From the NCBI RefSeq assembly GCF_963668385.1, contig NZ_OY764327.1, forward strand, positions 1 through 64,000: a stretch of DNA of 64,000 nucleotides. Reading direction: 5' to 3'. A program made the position numbers and the translations under genes. Source of the stretch: an uncultured Carboxylicivirga sp. (lineage in GTDB: Bacteria > Bacteroidota > Bacteroidia > Bacteroidales > Marinilabiliaceae). Positions 23,814 to 34,149 of this stretch are shown here, one piece after another. The notes beneath the pieces were generated by a model. The model saw only the letters and a list, made by a program, of their open reading frames with translations, made no database searches and had not been told where the DNA came from. Position 1 is the first letter of the stretch; the number at the start of each line of letters is the position of its first letter.

Positions 23814-25529
23814 CTATTTCAAAAACAATCCTTCTTTGTTAACACTAGCATCCACTTTTGTAATAGAAGCTACTTTTTTACCATTTTGTTGATTAATACG
23901 AACCTTATTGGTTAATTCACCCATTATGGCAATGGCAATATCATCATTCTGATTAAAATCAAATCCGTCCATTTCAATCGACTTACCATTGTATATCGAT
24001 AACGCATTTCCTTTATCTGCAATCACTTTTACATTTTCAAAAACCATACCTTCCGCATCCACAATGGCTATTCCTCTGGCCCCATGTAATACTGCATTTT
24101 TTAAATGAACGTTTTTAAGATTCATCTCCGGTAAACCCATAAAGAAAGCTGCATTTCCAAAACCATTAGCTGTAATATTCTCCATAAATACATTTTTAAA
24201 CGATGGAGTTTCTTCTGTTACCGGAACAGCCGCTGGTTGATCTTCTTTTTTCACCTTTTTATTTTCATCATCGGGAATTGGAGACATACCACCATAAAAC
24301 AAATTAAATCGGATTGGTTCAGCAGGAATATCGATCATATCAATATTAGAGATATAGACATTTTCAACAACTCCTCCTCTGCCCCGTGTACTCTTAAAGC
24401 GCAAACCAATATCAGTACCCATAAAAACACAATCTGACACATGGATATTTTTAACACCTCCCGACATTTCGCTCCCCACAACAAATCCACCATGACCGTG
24501 ATAAACAATATTGTTTTTGATAATCACATTCTCGGTTGGCATACCACGCTTACGTCCATCTTTATCCTTGCCCGACTTAATACATATAGCATCATCACCC
24601 ACATCAAAATTATTGTTGTAGATTAATACATTTTTACACGACTCAAGATCAAGGCCATCACCATTTTGCGAATACCACGGATTACGAACATTCAGGTTAC
24701 GCAAGATTACATCTTCACACATTAAAGGATGCATATTCCAGGCTGGTGAATTCTGAAAAGTAGGCCCATCAAATAACACCCTTTTGCAATTAACTATACT
24801 TACCAATACAGGACGTAAAAAGTCTTTAACTGCTTCGTATTCCTCAACGGTATCGTAGTATTTTACATTAAAGTTATCGCGCGCATCTCCTGCTTTTGAT
24901 TTAGCTGTAGGATACCATACTTTTCCATCATCGCTTAACACACCTCCCGATTTAAGAAGCTGTTTCCATTGACTAGACGTCATTTTACTTTTCTTAACCG
25001 GACGCCATGCATCACCATTGCCATCGAATGTTCCTTTTCCGGTAAAAGCAATATTCTCTGCATCTTTGGCATAAATTGGCGAAATGCAACGATAGGTGTC
25101 TAATCCTTCAAAACTTGTTTCGATAATAGGATATTTATCAAAATCGGCACTAAAGCAAATAACAGCACCATCTTCTACATGGAGGTTAATATTACTTTTC
25201 ATTACAATAGGACCAGTAATAAAAACACCACGAGGAACTACCACTTTTCCTCCTCCTTTGCCAGCAACCTCTTCAATAGCACCAGCAAAAGCTTTTGTAT
25301 TATCTGTCATTCCGTCGGCAATTGCACCAAAATCCATAATACTAACTATATGCTCAGCAAATACAGGTTCTTGTACTTTGGGCATATCAAACTCAATGCC
25401 ATTATAAATATCATCATCTGCAATTACTTTAGTATTGCATTCGGTATTACAGCAGGATGATAAATTAGTCAATATCAATCCCAAAGCCAATATTGGTAAA
25501 TACTTAACAAGTATTTTAAATGATCTCAT
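23814..25529 (-). CDS. GH28 polygalacturonase, lipoprotein
   Basis: The enzyme hydrolyses alpha-1,4 bonds of polygalacturonic acid by inversion. It has a lipoprotein signal with the Cys at residue 26 (LTNLSSC), so it should be anchored in the outer membrane. The pectate-lyase-like opening is SIMDFGAIADGMTDNTKAF. The GH28 catalytic motifs are NGDGLD, GDDAICIKSG, GHGGFVVGSE and RFKSTRGRGG, giving all three Asp, the His and the Lys. At 571 residues it has an insertion around residues 180-240 compared with simple family members. It is 26 bases downstream of the pectin methylesterase gene, forming a two-gene operon. Confidence 0.93.
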   Translation of the reverse strand: MRSFKILVKYLPILALGLILTNLSSCCNTECNTKVIADDDIYNGIEFDMPKVQEPVFAEHIVSIMDFGAIADGMTDNTKAFAGAIEEVAGKGGGKVVVPRGVFITGPIVMKSNINLHVEDGAVICFSADFDKYPIIETSFEGLDTYRCISPIYAKDAENIAFTGKGTFDGNGDAWRPVKKSKMTSSQWKQLLKSGGVLSDDGKVWYPTAKSKAGDARDNFNVKYYDTVEEYEAVKDFLRPVLVSIVNCKRVLFDGPTFQNSPAWNMHPLMCEDVILRNLNVRNPWYSQNGDGLDLESCKNVLIYNNNFDVGDDAICIKSGKDKDGRKRGMPTENVIIKNNIVYHGHGGFVVGSEMSGGVKNIHVSDCVFMGTDIGLRFKSTRGRGGVVENVYISNIDMIDIPAEPIRFNLFYGGMSPIPDDENKKVKKEDQPAAVPVTEETPSFKNVFMENITANGFGNAAFFMGLPEMNLKNVHLKNAVLHGARGIAIVDAEGMVFENVKVIADKGNALSIYNGKSIEMDGFDFNQNDDIAIAIMGELTNKVRINQQNGKKVASITKVDASVNKEGLFLK

Positions 25530-25555
25530 ACTATATCCGTTTTTCTCTATTTTTA

Positions 25556-26572
25556 CTAATTTTCAGCAATCTGAGACACATAATCCCATCCGTCATTGCC
25601 TTTTAATATATTTTCAGGTGTATATTTATTAATTTGATCGTTAGTTAGTTGATGCGACCAGCCAACTCTTTTCTCAGGGTTGGCACCCGGCCCAAAACAA
25701 TTATACTCGCCGTAGTAGGCTGTTTTTTCCTTATCAGCACTGCCCCAATTGTGCCAGCCTTCAGCTTTTATGTGTTTATCGAGATAACAATTGACAAAAA
25801 CAGTTTTTGCATATGGTCGCCAAGGACGGCCTAAATAAAAAGTACTATGAGAACCATCACCTTCAATTCGACAATTAAAAAACACAAAACCAAACTCTTG
25901 CTCTTCAACAGTTGAAGCTGCTGTTACATAGCCTCGATCTTTACAATAAATTTTACAATCATCAAATACAGCAACCGACCAACCAAATATAAAATCAACA
26001 GTCCCTTCTACATAGCAATTTTTATAATACTGACGACTACCTTCGCCATGTGGATATAAAGTATCCTGATTTCCTATGAAGCGACAATTTTCAAAAACAA
26101 CTTTATCCCCATCGATTCTAACGGCTACAGCTTGTCCTACAGGTCCGGCTGAGTTTTCAAAGGTGATATTACGAGCTGTAAAATCATCACCAAAAACAAA
26201 AAAGCCAGAAGAGCCTGTTGTTCCCATCTCTTCTCCAAAACGATTTTTCTTTGATGCATAATCATCATAAGTGATAATCGTTTTATTTTTATCTTCTCCT
26301 ATAAATGTGACATTGTTTTTAGAAGCAGGTAAAACAAGCTTTTCTTTATAAACTCCATTTTTGATATAGATGGTTGTTCTTTGTTTTCTGAAATCTGGAA
26401 CTGCATTTATAGCATCCTGCACCGTCGAAAAATCACCGCTGCTATCTTGCGCAACTACAAAATCATAGACCTTATCCTCTGCATAAATCGTGACATTACA
26501 AAAAAGCAATAGCAGCGATGCCACCAAGAAACTCCAATTATTTTTTTTAGCTATACTCTTATTCTTCATTTT
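25556..26572 (-). CDS. CE8 pectin methylesterase
   Basis: The enzyme removes methyl groups from homogalacturonan so that polygalacturonase can act. The start is set at the ATG at 26570-26572 (MKNKSIAKKNN); an upstream TTG adds six residues. A signal peptide ends near TIYA-ED. The family motifs are all present: VVAQDSSGDFSTVQDAI, VGQAVAVR, GNQDTLY, GTVDFIFG with the catalytic Asp, and YLGRPWRPYAKTVF with the catalytic Arg. At 338 residues it is a single-domain enzyme. It is first in the operon and divergent from the AraC-type regulator. Confidence 0.94.
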   Translation of the reverse strand, partial: KMKNKSIAKKNNWSFLVASLLLLFCNVTIYAEDKVYDFVVAQDSSGDFSTVQDAINAVPDFRKQRTTIYIKNGVYKEKLVLPASKNNVTFIGEDKNKTIITYDDYASKKNRFGEEMGTTGSSGFFVFGDDFTARNITFENSAGPVGQAVAVRIDGDKVVFENCRFIGNQDTLYPHGEGSRQYYKNCYVEGTVDFIFGWSVAVFDDCKIYCKDRGYVTAASTVEEQEFGFVFFNCRIEGDGSHSTFYLGRPWRPYAKTVFVNCYLDKHIKAEGWHNWGSADKEKTAYYGEYNCFGPGANPEKRVGWSHQLTNDQINKYTPENILKGNDGWDYVSQIAEN

Positions 26573-26898
26573 GCATTCAGAAAATTTCAATTATAAATAT
26601 GCATAAAAAAGCCGTCCGCTACAAAAGGCACATTTCCACCTTCTTATTTGATTCACTGAACATTAAGCAATCCATCTATAATATATCCACCCCTTTTAGT
26701 TAATTTACCCCCTATAATTTCCTACTATTATTAACATATGAAGCGACTATAAACGTGAAAAAGCACTGCCAAAAATCCATTTAACTCAATTCTATTTAAA
26801 AAACTTTCCACCCTTTTTTGCTGAATCTTGTAATGAAATAGCAAATTCTGTTTCTGAATGACATTTCAACATTAGCATTATTAATTATCTTTGTCACT
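26573..26898. promoter_or_regulatory. Divergent promoter region with C-rich repeats
   Basis: This 326-bp gap lies between the pectin operon and the AraC/TPR regulator. It contains TCCACCCCTTTT at 26686, TCCACCCTTTT at 26807 and TTTACCCCCTATAATTT at 26704. ACCCCCTAT recurs at 28531, before the large secreted-protein gene. These look like binding sites for the regulator encoded next door. A TATCTTTG box at 26886-26893 fits the -7 consensus for the regulator and would give a nearly leaderless mRNA starting at its ATG (26899). Confidence 0.45.
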
Positions 26899-28515
26899 AT
26901 GCACAAAGTGGTATATTTTTTAATTCTGCTAATAGGATTACAGAGCATTGATGCACAAATAGACACTCTTCCCAAATCTGCTGTTATTCAATCGCTGATT
27001 GATGAGGCAGATTCTGCTATTTCTATAACTGATACAGCAACAGCAATCACCAAATTCACCACAATACTTAATAATTACAACAGTTCTTATTCGGTGGAAG
27101 ATGCCAATGCATGCGGTTATGCAGCTCTTCAGCTCTGCAAAATATACTTTAACCTAGGCAACTATACTAATTCTCTTGACATTTCGATAAAAGGAATTAA
27201 GATTGTTGAAAAGAGTGACAATAACGCTCAATTACTTTCGAATTTGTACCTTAATGCAGGTAATATTTACTCAGTATTTGAAGATCACGAAAAAGCTCAC
27301 ATTTATTATAACGAAGGTCTAAAATACGTAAGAGAGATTAAAGATTACGAGTTGGAATCCTTCTTTTTAAACAACTTAACTGCCTTATGTTGTTACATTA
27401 AGAACATTGATCAGGCAAAGGAATTTAACAACCAAGCAAAAGAACTACCTTTAAAAGATACTATCAAGCAGTTGTACTACTACTCATTAAATAAAGGTTT
27501 TATAAATATGGCTGAAGACAAGCTGCATCAAGCGATTCTTCAGTATAAAAAATCGATTGATTATGCTTCGAAACCAGGTATGAGCCCCAAATACTTAGCT
27601 GCATCCTATTCTGAGATATACAAAATTTATGAAGAGACGAATGAGTTAGATTCAGCGATATACTACCTTGAGAAATACAAGTCTTTATCAGAGAAAGAAC
27701 AATATATATATATGTTGGTTGATAGCTACAAAACCTTATCGCGGCTATACAACAAAACCAACGAACGAGAGAAAGCCCTCTTAAACCAGGAAAAATATGT
27801 ATTACTTGCTGATTCTATGATGAATAACCGAGAATTCAATCGTATAAGAAGCAAACAATCGGCCTACGAGAAAGATAAAAGTAATAGTTACATCAATGAA
27901 TTAACCACCACCATATCGGAACAAAAACTCATACTAACAATCATCATTTCATTTTTGATTATACTCATTACTTTAGTGGTGCTGTTATTAATTCAAAAAA
28001 GAAAACTACAGAGTGCTTATCACGACATATTTGAACGCAATAAAGAATTAATCAATATTGAAGAAAAATACACAACTGCAAAAAAAACCATTTCTACTTT
28101 AAGCGAAAAACATGCTCCCACAGAAGAGCATCACAAAAGCACAGTTTTAAAAGACGAACAGCGAAACGAATTATTGAAGAAAATTAACCTAATAATGGAT
28201 GAAACAATTCATTACTGTAATCCCGATTTTAGTTTGGCAGAATTGGCAAACCTTGTTCAATCCAATACCAAATATGTGTCGCAAATCATTAATGAAACCT
28301 ACCATGTTAATTTCCGAACATTTATTAACGAATATCGCATTAAACTGTCTAGAAAACGATTAATCGACACTGAAAAATACGGTAATTATACCATTAAAGC
28401 CATTGCAGAAAGTGTTGGATTTAAATCACAATCAAACTTCATACTATCGTTCAAAAAAACAACTGGAATCACGCCATCCCTTTATCAAAACATGGCGCAC
28501 AAAGAAAAAAAGTAA
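26899..28515 (+). CDS. Membrane-anchored TPR/AraC-type transcription regulator
   Basis: A 538-residue sensor-regulator. It has a signal peptide (MHKVVYFLILLIGLQSIDA), then about six TPR-like helical repeats in residues 25-325 (CKIYFNLGNYTNSLDISIKG; IYYNEGLKYV). A single membrane helix follows near 345-367 (ILTIIISFLIILITLVVLLL), then a short coiled coil and a C-terminal AraC-type DNA-binding domain (SLAELANLVQSNTKYVSQII; IKAIAESVGFKSQSNFILSF). The layout is that of Bacteroidota regulators that sense a ligand or partner in the periplasm. It is divergent from the pectin genes and probably activates them, and perhaps the following secreted-protein genes. Confidence 0.85.
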   Translation: MHKVVYFLILLIGLQSIDAQIDTLPKSAVIQSLIDEADSAISITDTATAITKFTTILNNYNSSYSVEDANACGYAALQLCKIYFNLGNYTNSLDISIKGIKIVEKSDNNAQLLSNLYLNAGNIYSVFEDHEKAHIYYNEGLKYVREIKDYELESFFLNNLTALCCYIKNIDQAKEFNNQAKELPLKDTIKQLYYYSLNKGFINMAEDKLHQAILQYKKSIDYASKPGMSPKYLAASYSEIYKIYEETNELDSAIYYLEKYKSLSEKEQYIYMLVDSYKTLSRLYNKTNEREKALLNQEKYVLLADSMMNNREFNRIRSKQSAYEKDKSNSYINELTTTISEQKLILTIIISFLIILITLVVLLLIQKRKLQSAYHDIFERNKELINIEEKYTTAKKTISTLSEKHAPTEEHHKSTVLKDEQRNELLKKINLIMDETIHYCNPDFSLAELANLVQSNTKYVSQIINETYHVNFRTFINEYRIKLSRKRLIDTEKYGNYTIKAIAESVGFKSQSNFILSFKKTTGITPSLYQNMAHKEKK

Positions 28516-28684
28516 CAAACTACAACCTACACCCCCTATTTTATTTGTTTTGTTTCACCGATTCAAGAATCAGAAACCATTCTTTTTTTATTAAAGTACA
28601 GTACCCTCTATTTTCGCATAAATCCATTTATTAAATAATATCGAATTAATCCACCTAATTACACAAATTTAAACAGAAAAAATT

Positions 28685-31600
28685 ATGCGAAAGAATCTAC
28701 GTATGTTGATGATAACATGCCTGTGCATTTTATCATTTAATTCTTTCGGACAAAATTTAGATAAGAGTGCCCCCACTCTCATCAAATCTGTTCGAAAAGG
28801 AAATAAGATGGTTCCCATTTCTCCTAAAAAGATGACTGGAAAGCCACTTGATTCGGAAATATACCTAAGAACCTATAAGGCTCTTCCACCATCACCATTT
28901 GAGCAAGCCCAAATAGGTTTCAGTAAAATGCAAAACAATGTATCGTTGCAGCTTGCCGAAGAATTAGGCGACGAAACATTGTATGGCAACATGATTTATT
29001 CTGACACATGGTCAGATTTGGCAATACAAGAAATTCCTTACGGAATTTATTCTTTTACAGCCAGCGAGAATACAGATTTCACCATTCATTACGAAAACAT
29101 AGGACTTGATTGTAATGCAGGTGTATATGCCAACAATAAGTTTTATGGCATCCACCCCATAACGTTATTTGGTACAATGAATGGTATTGGTTATTTCGTG
29201 ATTAATACCGAAACATGGGAAACCGAGCGAAACTACATCGTTGACGATGCCGGATATGAAGATATGGCAAGCTCCATGACTTTTGACCCAACTACCAATA
29301 CTATTTTTGCTCTTCGATACAACGAAGATCTTACTGCTTTTAATTGGGCCACTCTAGATACTACTTCATTTACATTTAATAACTTAGCTAATTGGTCTGG
29401 TTCTTTTACACCACTTACGTTATCAACCACCCCTGATGGAACAATTTATTGTATTGGCATCAACGGTAATCTTTACACACTTAATAAAGAAGATGGTACA
29501 CCAACTTTAGTAGGTGCCACAGGTGTTTATCCGGCCAATTACTCTCAATCGGCCGTTTACAACGGACATACAGGTCAGTTATTATGGTGTGCAATGACAT
29601 ATACTGGATCGCATATGTATACCGTTGATTTAAGTACAGGTGAGGCCTCACGCTTATTTACATTTGAGAATGGTGAGCAAATGGTGGGCTTATTCACTAA
29701 ATCAACATCAGCAATGGATGAAGCTCCTGCAGCTTTAAATGATTTAACTATTACACCTGAGTCTGATGGTGCTTTAACAGGTACAATTAGCTTTACTGTT
29801 CCTTCAATTACCTACTCTGGACTTGATTTAAATGAGAACCTGAATGTTATTACCAAAATAGATGGTATTGTGATTGATGAACAAGAGATAGCTCCTGCTT
29901 CAAAAGTTAACCTTTCTTACAATTTAACAAACGAAAATCACACATTCTCGGTTATTACATCAAACAGTGTTGGAGTTAGCCCATTATCATCTATTACTAA
30001 ATACATTGGATACGACACTCCTGATCTTGTTAAAAATTTAAATTATAGCATTAACGAGGGAACGAGTTCATTAAGCTGGGATACTCCTACTAAAGGAGTT
30101 CATGGAGGTTACATCGATCCATCCATATTATATTATACAGTGGTACGATTACCGGATAATGTAACTGTTGCCGACCATCTGACTACTCCTTCTTTTTCTG
30201 AAACCATGCCGTCCTTAATGGCTCGTTATTCATATCAGATTACAGCTTACAATGGATCTGACAAAGAGGGTTTAACTGCTACAACCGATGAAATCATTTA
30301 CGGTAATGGCTTCCAACCTCCGTATAAACAAACTTTTGAAGATGCTAACTCTTTAGAGTATTTCAACATTATTGATAATAATGGAGACAATAACACATGG
30401 CAACTTCTTGCAAATGTAATTGCATATTGGCCTAATTATAATGAAGATATTGATGGTGATGATTGGTTAATTACTCCAGCTTTTGAACTAAAAGCAAATG
30501 TAAAATATAAACTTACATTCTCAACCAAAGCATTGTGGTCACCATCAATCGAAAGCATGAAAGTTGCGATTGGCACATCACCATCTGATGTTGAAACATT
30601 TACCAATGAAATTTGGAATAATGCTGAAATCAACTTCTACGAATACACAGATCAGATAGTAGAATTTTCGGTTCCATCTGATGGCAAATACTACATAGGA
30701 TTTTATGCTTTTTCGGCTAAGACAACTGGTACCGGTTTATACATTGATGATATAAGCTTGGATAAAATCGGAGCTTTTGAAGCCCCGGCTAAAGTGAGTG
30801 ACTTAACAGTTACACCAGATGCCAATCTCGACTTAAAGGCAACCATTTCCTTTACAGCACCATCAGTTAATTTGAACAATGAACCCCTTTCTGAAAATTC
30901 TCAGATCGATATCTATCGAAATAATGACTTTTCGAATAGTATACATACATTCACTAATGTTGCTGCCGGCGAAAACTTAAATTGGTTAGACGAAAACGTG
31001 CCTTTTGTTGGATATAATACATATACCATTATACCATCAAATACTGCAGGTGAAGGCGAATATGCAAGTGCTAATGAGTTTATTGGAATTTTTACTCCTC
31101 CTTACTCCGAAACATTCGACACCGAGTCATCAATGGATATGTATACATTCCTAAGTCTGGCAACAGAAACCAGCAACTGGAGTTATTATGAATCGGCTCA
31201 TTGTATCGAAGGTGCCAACTGGAGCAACATTGCCAATGAATGGGTGTTTTTACCTCAAATGAAATTAAAAGCCAATACGGTTTATGAGTTTTCGATGAAT
31301 TACATGTCATATGGCATGGGTACATTCGATCTAACACTTGGTACAGCTTCACAAACACGTGGACAGAAAGTGGTTAATAGTTTTCCAACAGAACCAGTAT
31401 ATTCACGCACTAATATATCAGCGCTATTTTCAACTGATGCTGAAGGTAACTATGTCCCAGCTCTTCATATGACTGCGGGCGACGACTATTATTATTTCTT
31501 TGTTGACATTGATAATATCAAAGTAACAGAGATGGCATCAACCATGGCTCCAGGCACAATACAAAACCTTGTTCTGAAGGCGGATGAAAATGGCGAAAGA

Positions 31601-34069
31601 AATGTATCTATTACCTTTAATGCTCCAACAGAAGCATACAATGGAGGCTTGGTTGAGTCAATTTCTAAAGTTGATATCTTCCATGAGTTAGAAGCTATTC
31701 CGTTTAAAACATTCGAAGCACCTGCCCCTGGAGAGCAATTAACATGGACTGATGAAAATGTACCTACGGGTTACGTTAAATATGCCTTTATCACCCAAAA
31801 CGAATATGGAACAGGAAAAACAGTATTAGATTCTGTTTTTGTAGGTACTGATAAACCACTGCCATTAACCGACATCAACATTAAAGCCGATGCTGACAAT
31901 GCTAATTCAACAATCAGTTGGAGAGCTCCATTAGGAGAAAACAATGGTTACATAGATTACAACTCATTAACTTACAATGTTTATTTATATGATGCGAACT
32001 CAGGTGCTTTCAATCTTGTAAAAGAAAATATTTCAGATACATTCTGTAGTATGGAAGAAAATATTACAGATGATTTGCAATTATTTTATTATGCTGTTAG
32101 CCCTGTATTAAATGGTTATGAAGCCGAAGCTGTAATCAATCATGTAGTGCTTGGAACTCCATACGCTGTACCTTATCACGAATCTTACAGCCAAATGAGT
32201 AGTTCTACTTCACCATGGGTAATAGCTGGTACTTCAAATTCAGAGTGGACTGCAACAAGTCGGGTTTCAACCGCTGAAGGTCTAACAGTAAATCCACAGG
32301 ATAACGATGAAGGTATGTTGTTTTTCCATAATCCATACGGAAGCGGAACAGGGTATGCCGAAATGCCTAAAGTAACTTTATATAAAAAGAATGTTGCAAG
32401 TAACAAACTACGTTTTTGGTTATATCAGAGTCCTGAATTAGCAACTGAAAATTCATTTGCTTATCTTGAGATATCTGCTGATGACAATGAATTTGAAGCG
32501 CTTACCGAACAAATTCCATTGAACGATGGCGAAGGATGGACTCCATACTCATACGATTTAGATGCTTATAAATCGGCTCAATACATAAAAATTCGCATTT
32601 ATGCATTCGTTTCAACTTACGCCGAAGCATTATTGCTTGATAATATCAATATCTACAGTGTATTTCCAGAAGATTTAGCAGCAACAAATGTTTCAGGACC
32701 AGATGCTGTTATTGCAGGCGAAGAAGCTGAGTATTCAGTAGGCTTTCAAAACGTTGGATCTAATGCTATTGTAGGAACCAACTACACTATTTCGCTCTAT
32801 AATGGAAGTCAGTTAATCGAAACCAAAGAAGGTGTTGATCTGGCACCTGATGAAGCTGCAAATGTAGCCTTCAAACTAACTCCTTCGGTAACCGAAGCTG
32901 GCAACACATGGGATTTAACAGCAAAAGTTAACTACACTGAAGATCAAGTTACTGCAAACAATACCAGTAATCATTTAAACGTAGAGATTAACGTTACAGA
33001 TCTTCCTTCTGTTAACAATTTAAGTGCAATGACATCTGGCGATATTGTTCTTAACTGGAGCGAACCTAATCTTGATTATTTAGTACCTGAAGTGGATGAT
33101 TTTGAAAATGAAACTCCATTATCAATTGACGACTTAACCAATTGGAAAACGGTTGATTTAGATGGACAATACACTGCAATTGTTTCTGGTTTAGATTATG
33201 AAAATGTTGGTGAACCAATGGCATTCCAAGTTTGGAATACAACTGCAGCTAATGCTGAAGACTATGCAGAATATGTTACACCACACTCTGGCAATCAGTG
33301 CATTATTAGCTGGACATCATCTGGTGTATTAGCTTCTGACGAATCTCCTGTTGATCCGGCAAACAACGATTGGTTAATTTCGAAAGAAATAACTCAAGGT
33401 TCTCGTTTAAGTTTCTGGGTAAAACAACCTAGTACTAGTTACGGTAACGAAACATACGAAGTTTGGGCATCATCAACTTCAGATGCGGTTGAAGATTTTA
33501 TTTTAGTTGATAGCCAAGAATTAACTACTGTAAACTGGACCTACTATTCAGTTCAGTTGCCAGCTGATGCTAAGTATTTTGCTATTCGCCATACTTCGGC
33601 TTGTTTTGCTTTAATGATTGATGATATTGAATTAATTCCGCTAAATGCTGAAGTACGTCAATACAACTTATTAGGCTACAATGTTTATCGTAACAGCGAA
33701 AAAGTAAATAGCCAGTTAGTTACTGAAACAACATACAATGATGCTCCAGCTACTAATGGTTCTTATTCTTATGCTGTAAATGCAAGTTACGATAAAGGAG
33801 AATCAGCCATATCAAACATTGTTGTTGTTGATTATATTTCAACCGGAATAAATCCAGAGGCAGCTCAAAAAGGATTAATTATTGGAGGAAAAGGTCAGTT
33901 AACTGCGAAAGATCTACAAGGTAAAAACATTCGAATTTACACGGTAGACGGAGCACAGATTGATGCTTTTGTTTGTAACAGTAATAACGAAATACGATAC
34001 CTATCAAAAGGCATCTATGTAGTTACTGTTGAAAACAACGAACTTTCTTCAAAAATAGCTGTATACTAG
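28685..34069 (+). CDS. Giant secreted multidomain protein with choice-of-anchor J and FnIII-like domains, type IX exported
   Basis: A 1794-residue secreted protein. After the signal peptide (cut near SFG-QN) comes a propeller-like section at about residues 110-345. Then follow repeated modules: FnIII-like units that open LNDLTITP, VSDLTVTP or IQNLVLKA and contain ATISFTAPS-type strands. Four or so jelly-roll choice-of-anchor J domains alternate with them (PPYKQTFEDANSLEYFNIID; YSETFDTESSMDMYTFLS). A CARDB-like unit is near residue 1340. The C-terminus (IRIYTVDGAQID, KGIYVVTVENNELSSKIAVY) resembles a type IX secretion sorting domain. There is no catalytic site; adhesion or matrix binding is likely. 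A strong terminator follows. Confidence 0.75.
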   Translation: MRKNLRMLMITCLCILSFNSFGQNLDKSAPTLIKSVRKGNKMVPISPKKMTGKPLDSEIYLRTYKALPPSPFEQAQIGFSKMQNNVSLQLAEELGDETLYGNMIYSDTWSDLAIQEIPYGIYSFTASENTDFTIHYENIGLDCNAGVYANNKFYGIHPITLFGTMNGIGYFVINTETWETERNYIVDDAGYEDMASSMTFDPTTNTIFALRYNEDLTAFNWATLDTTSFTFNNLANWSGSFTPLTLSTTPDGTIYCIGINGNLYTLNKEDGTPTLVGATGVYPANYSQSAVYNGHTGQLLWCAMTYTGSHMYTVDLSTGEASRLFTFENGEQMVGLFTKSTSAMDEAPAALNDLTITPESDGALTGTISFTVPSITYSGLDLNENLNVITKIDGIVIDEQEIAPASKVNLSYNLTNENHTFSVITSNSVGVSPLSSITKYIGYDTPDLVKNLNYSINEGTSSLSWDTPTKGVHGGYIDPSILYYTVVRLPDNVTVADHLTTPSFSETMPSLMARYSYQITAYNGSDKEGLTATTDEIIYGNGFQPPYKQTFEDANSLEYFNIIDNNGDNNTWQLLANVIAYWPNYNEDIDGDDWLITPAFELKANVKYKLTFSTKALWSPSIESMKVAIGTSPSDVETFTNEIWNNAEINFYEYTDQIVEFSVPSDGKYYIGFYAFSAKTTGTGLYIDDISLDKIGAFEAPAKVSDLTVTPDANLDLKATISFTAPSVNLNNEPLSENSQIDIYRNNDFSNSIHTFTNVAAGENLNWLDENVPFVGYNTYTIIPSNTAGEGEYASANEFIGIFTPPYSETFDTESSMDMYTFLSLATETSNWSYYESAHCIEGANWSNIANEWVFLPQMKLKANTVYEFSMNYMSYGMGTFDLTLGTASQTRGQKVVNSFPTEPVYSRTNISALFSTDAEGNYVPALHMTAGDDYYYFFVDIDNIKVTEMASTMAPGTIQNLVLKADENGERNVSITFNAPTEAYNGGLVESISKVDIFHELEAIPFKTFEAPAPGEQLTWTDENVPTGYVKYAFITQNEYGTGKTVLDSVFVGTDKPLPLTDINIKADADNANSTISWRAPLGENNGYIDYNSLTYNVYLYDANSGAFNLVKENISDTFCSMEENITDDLQLFYYAVSPVLNGYEAEAVINHVVLGTPYAVPYHESYSQMSSSTSPWVIAGTSNSEWTATSRVSTAEGLTVNPQDNDEGMLFFHNPYGSGTGYAEMPKVTLYKKNVASNKLRFWLYQSPELATENSFAYLEISADDNEFEALTEQIPLNDGEGWTPYSYDLDAYKSAQYIKIRIYAFVSTYAEALLLDNINIYSVFPEDLAATNVSGPDAVIAGEEAEYSVGFQNVGSNAIVGTNYTISLYNGSQLIETKEGVDLAPDEAANVAFKLTPSVTEAGNTWDLTAKVNYTEDQVTANNTSNHLNVEINVTDLPSVNNLSAMTSGDIVLNWSEPNLDYLVPEVDDFENETPLSIDDLTNWKTVDLDGQYTAIVSGLDYENVGEPMAFQVWNTTAANAEDYAEYVTPHSGNQCIISWTSSGVLASDESPVDPANNDWLISKEITQGSRLSFWVKQPSTSYGNETYEVWASSTSDAVEDFILVDSQELTTVNWTYYSVQLPADAKYFAIRHTSACFALMIDDIELIPLNAEVRQYNLLGYNVYRNSEKVNSQLVTETTYNDAPATNGSYSYAVNASYDKGESAISNIVVVDYISTGINPEAAQKGLIIGGKGQLTAKDLQGKNIRIYTVDGAQIDAFVCNSNNEIRYLSKGIYVVTVENNELSSKIAVY

Positions 34070-34076
34070 TAATATT

Positions 34077-34110
34077 GAAGAGGCTGCGCACAGTCAGCCT
34101 CTTCTCTTTC
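34077..34110 (+). terminator. Terminator after the giant secreted protein gene
   Basis: A perfect 10-bp stem GAAGAGGCTG/CAGCCTCTTC with an 8-base loop (34077-34104) is followed by the T-rich TCTTTCC. It separates the gene from the protease gene 46 bases further on. Confidence 0.7.
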
Positions 34111-34149
34111 CTAACCACCTCCCTTTTAATAGAAAAAAATTAAAGATAG

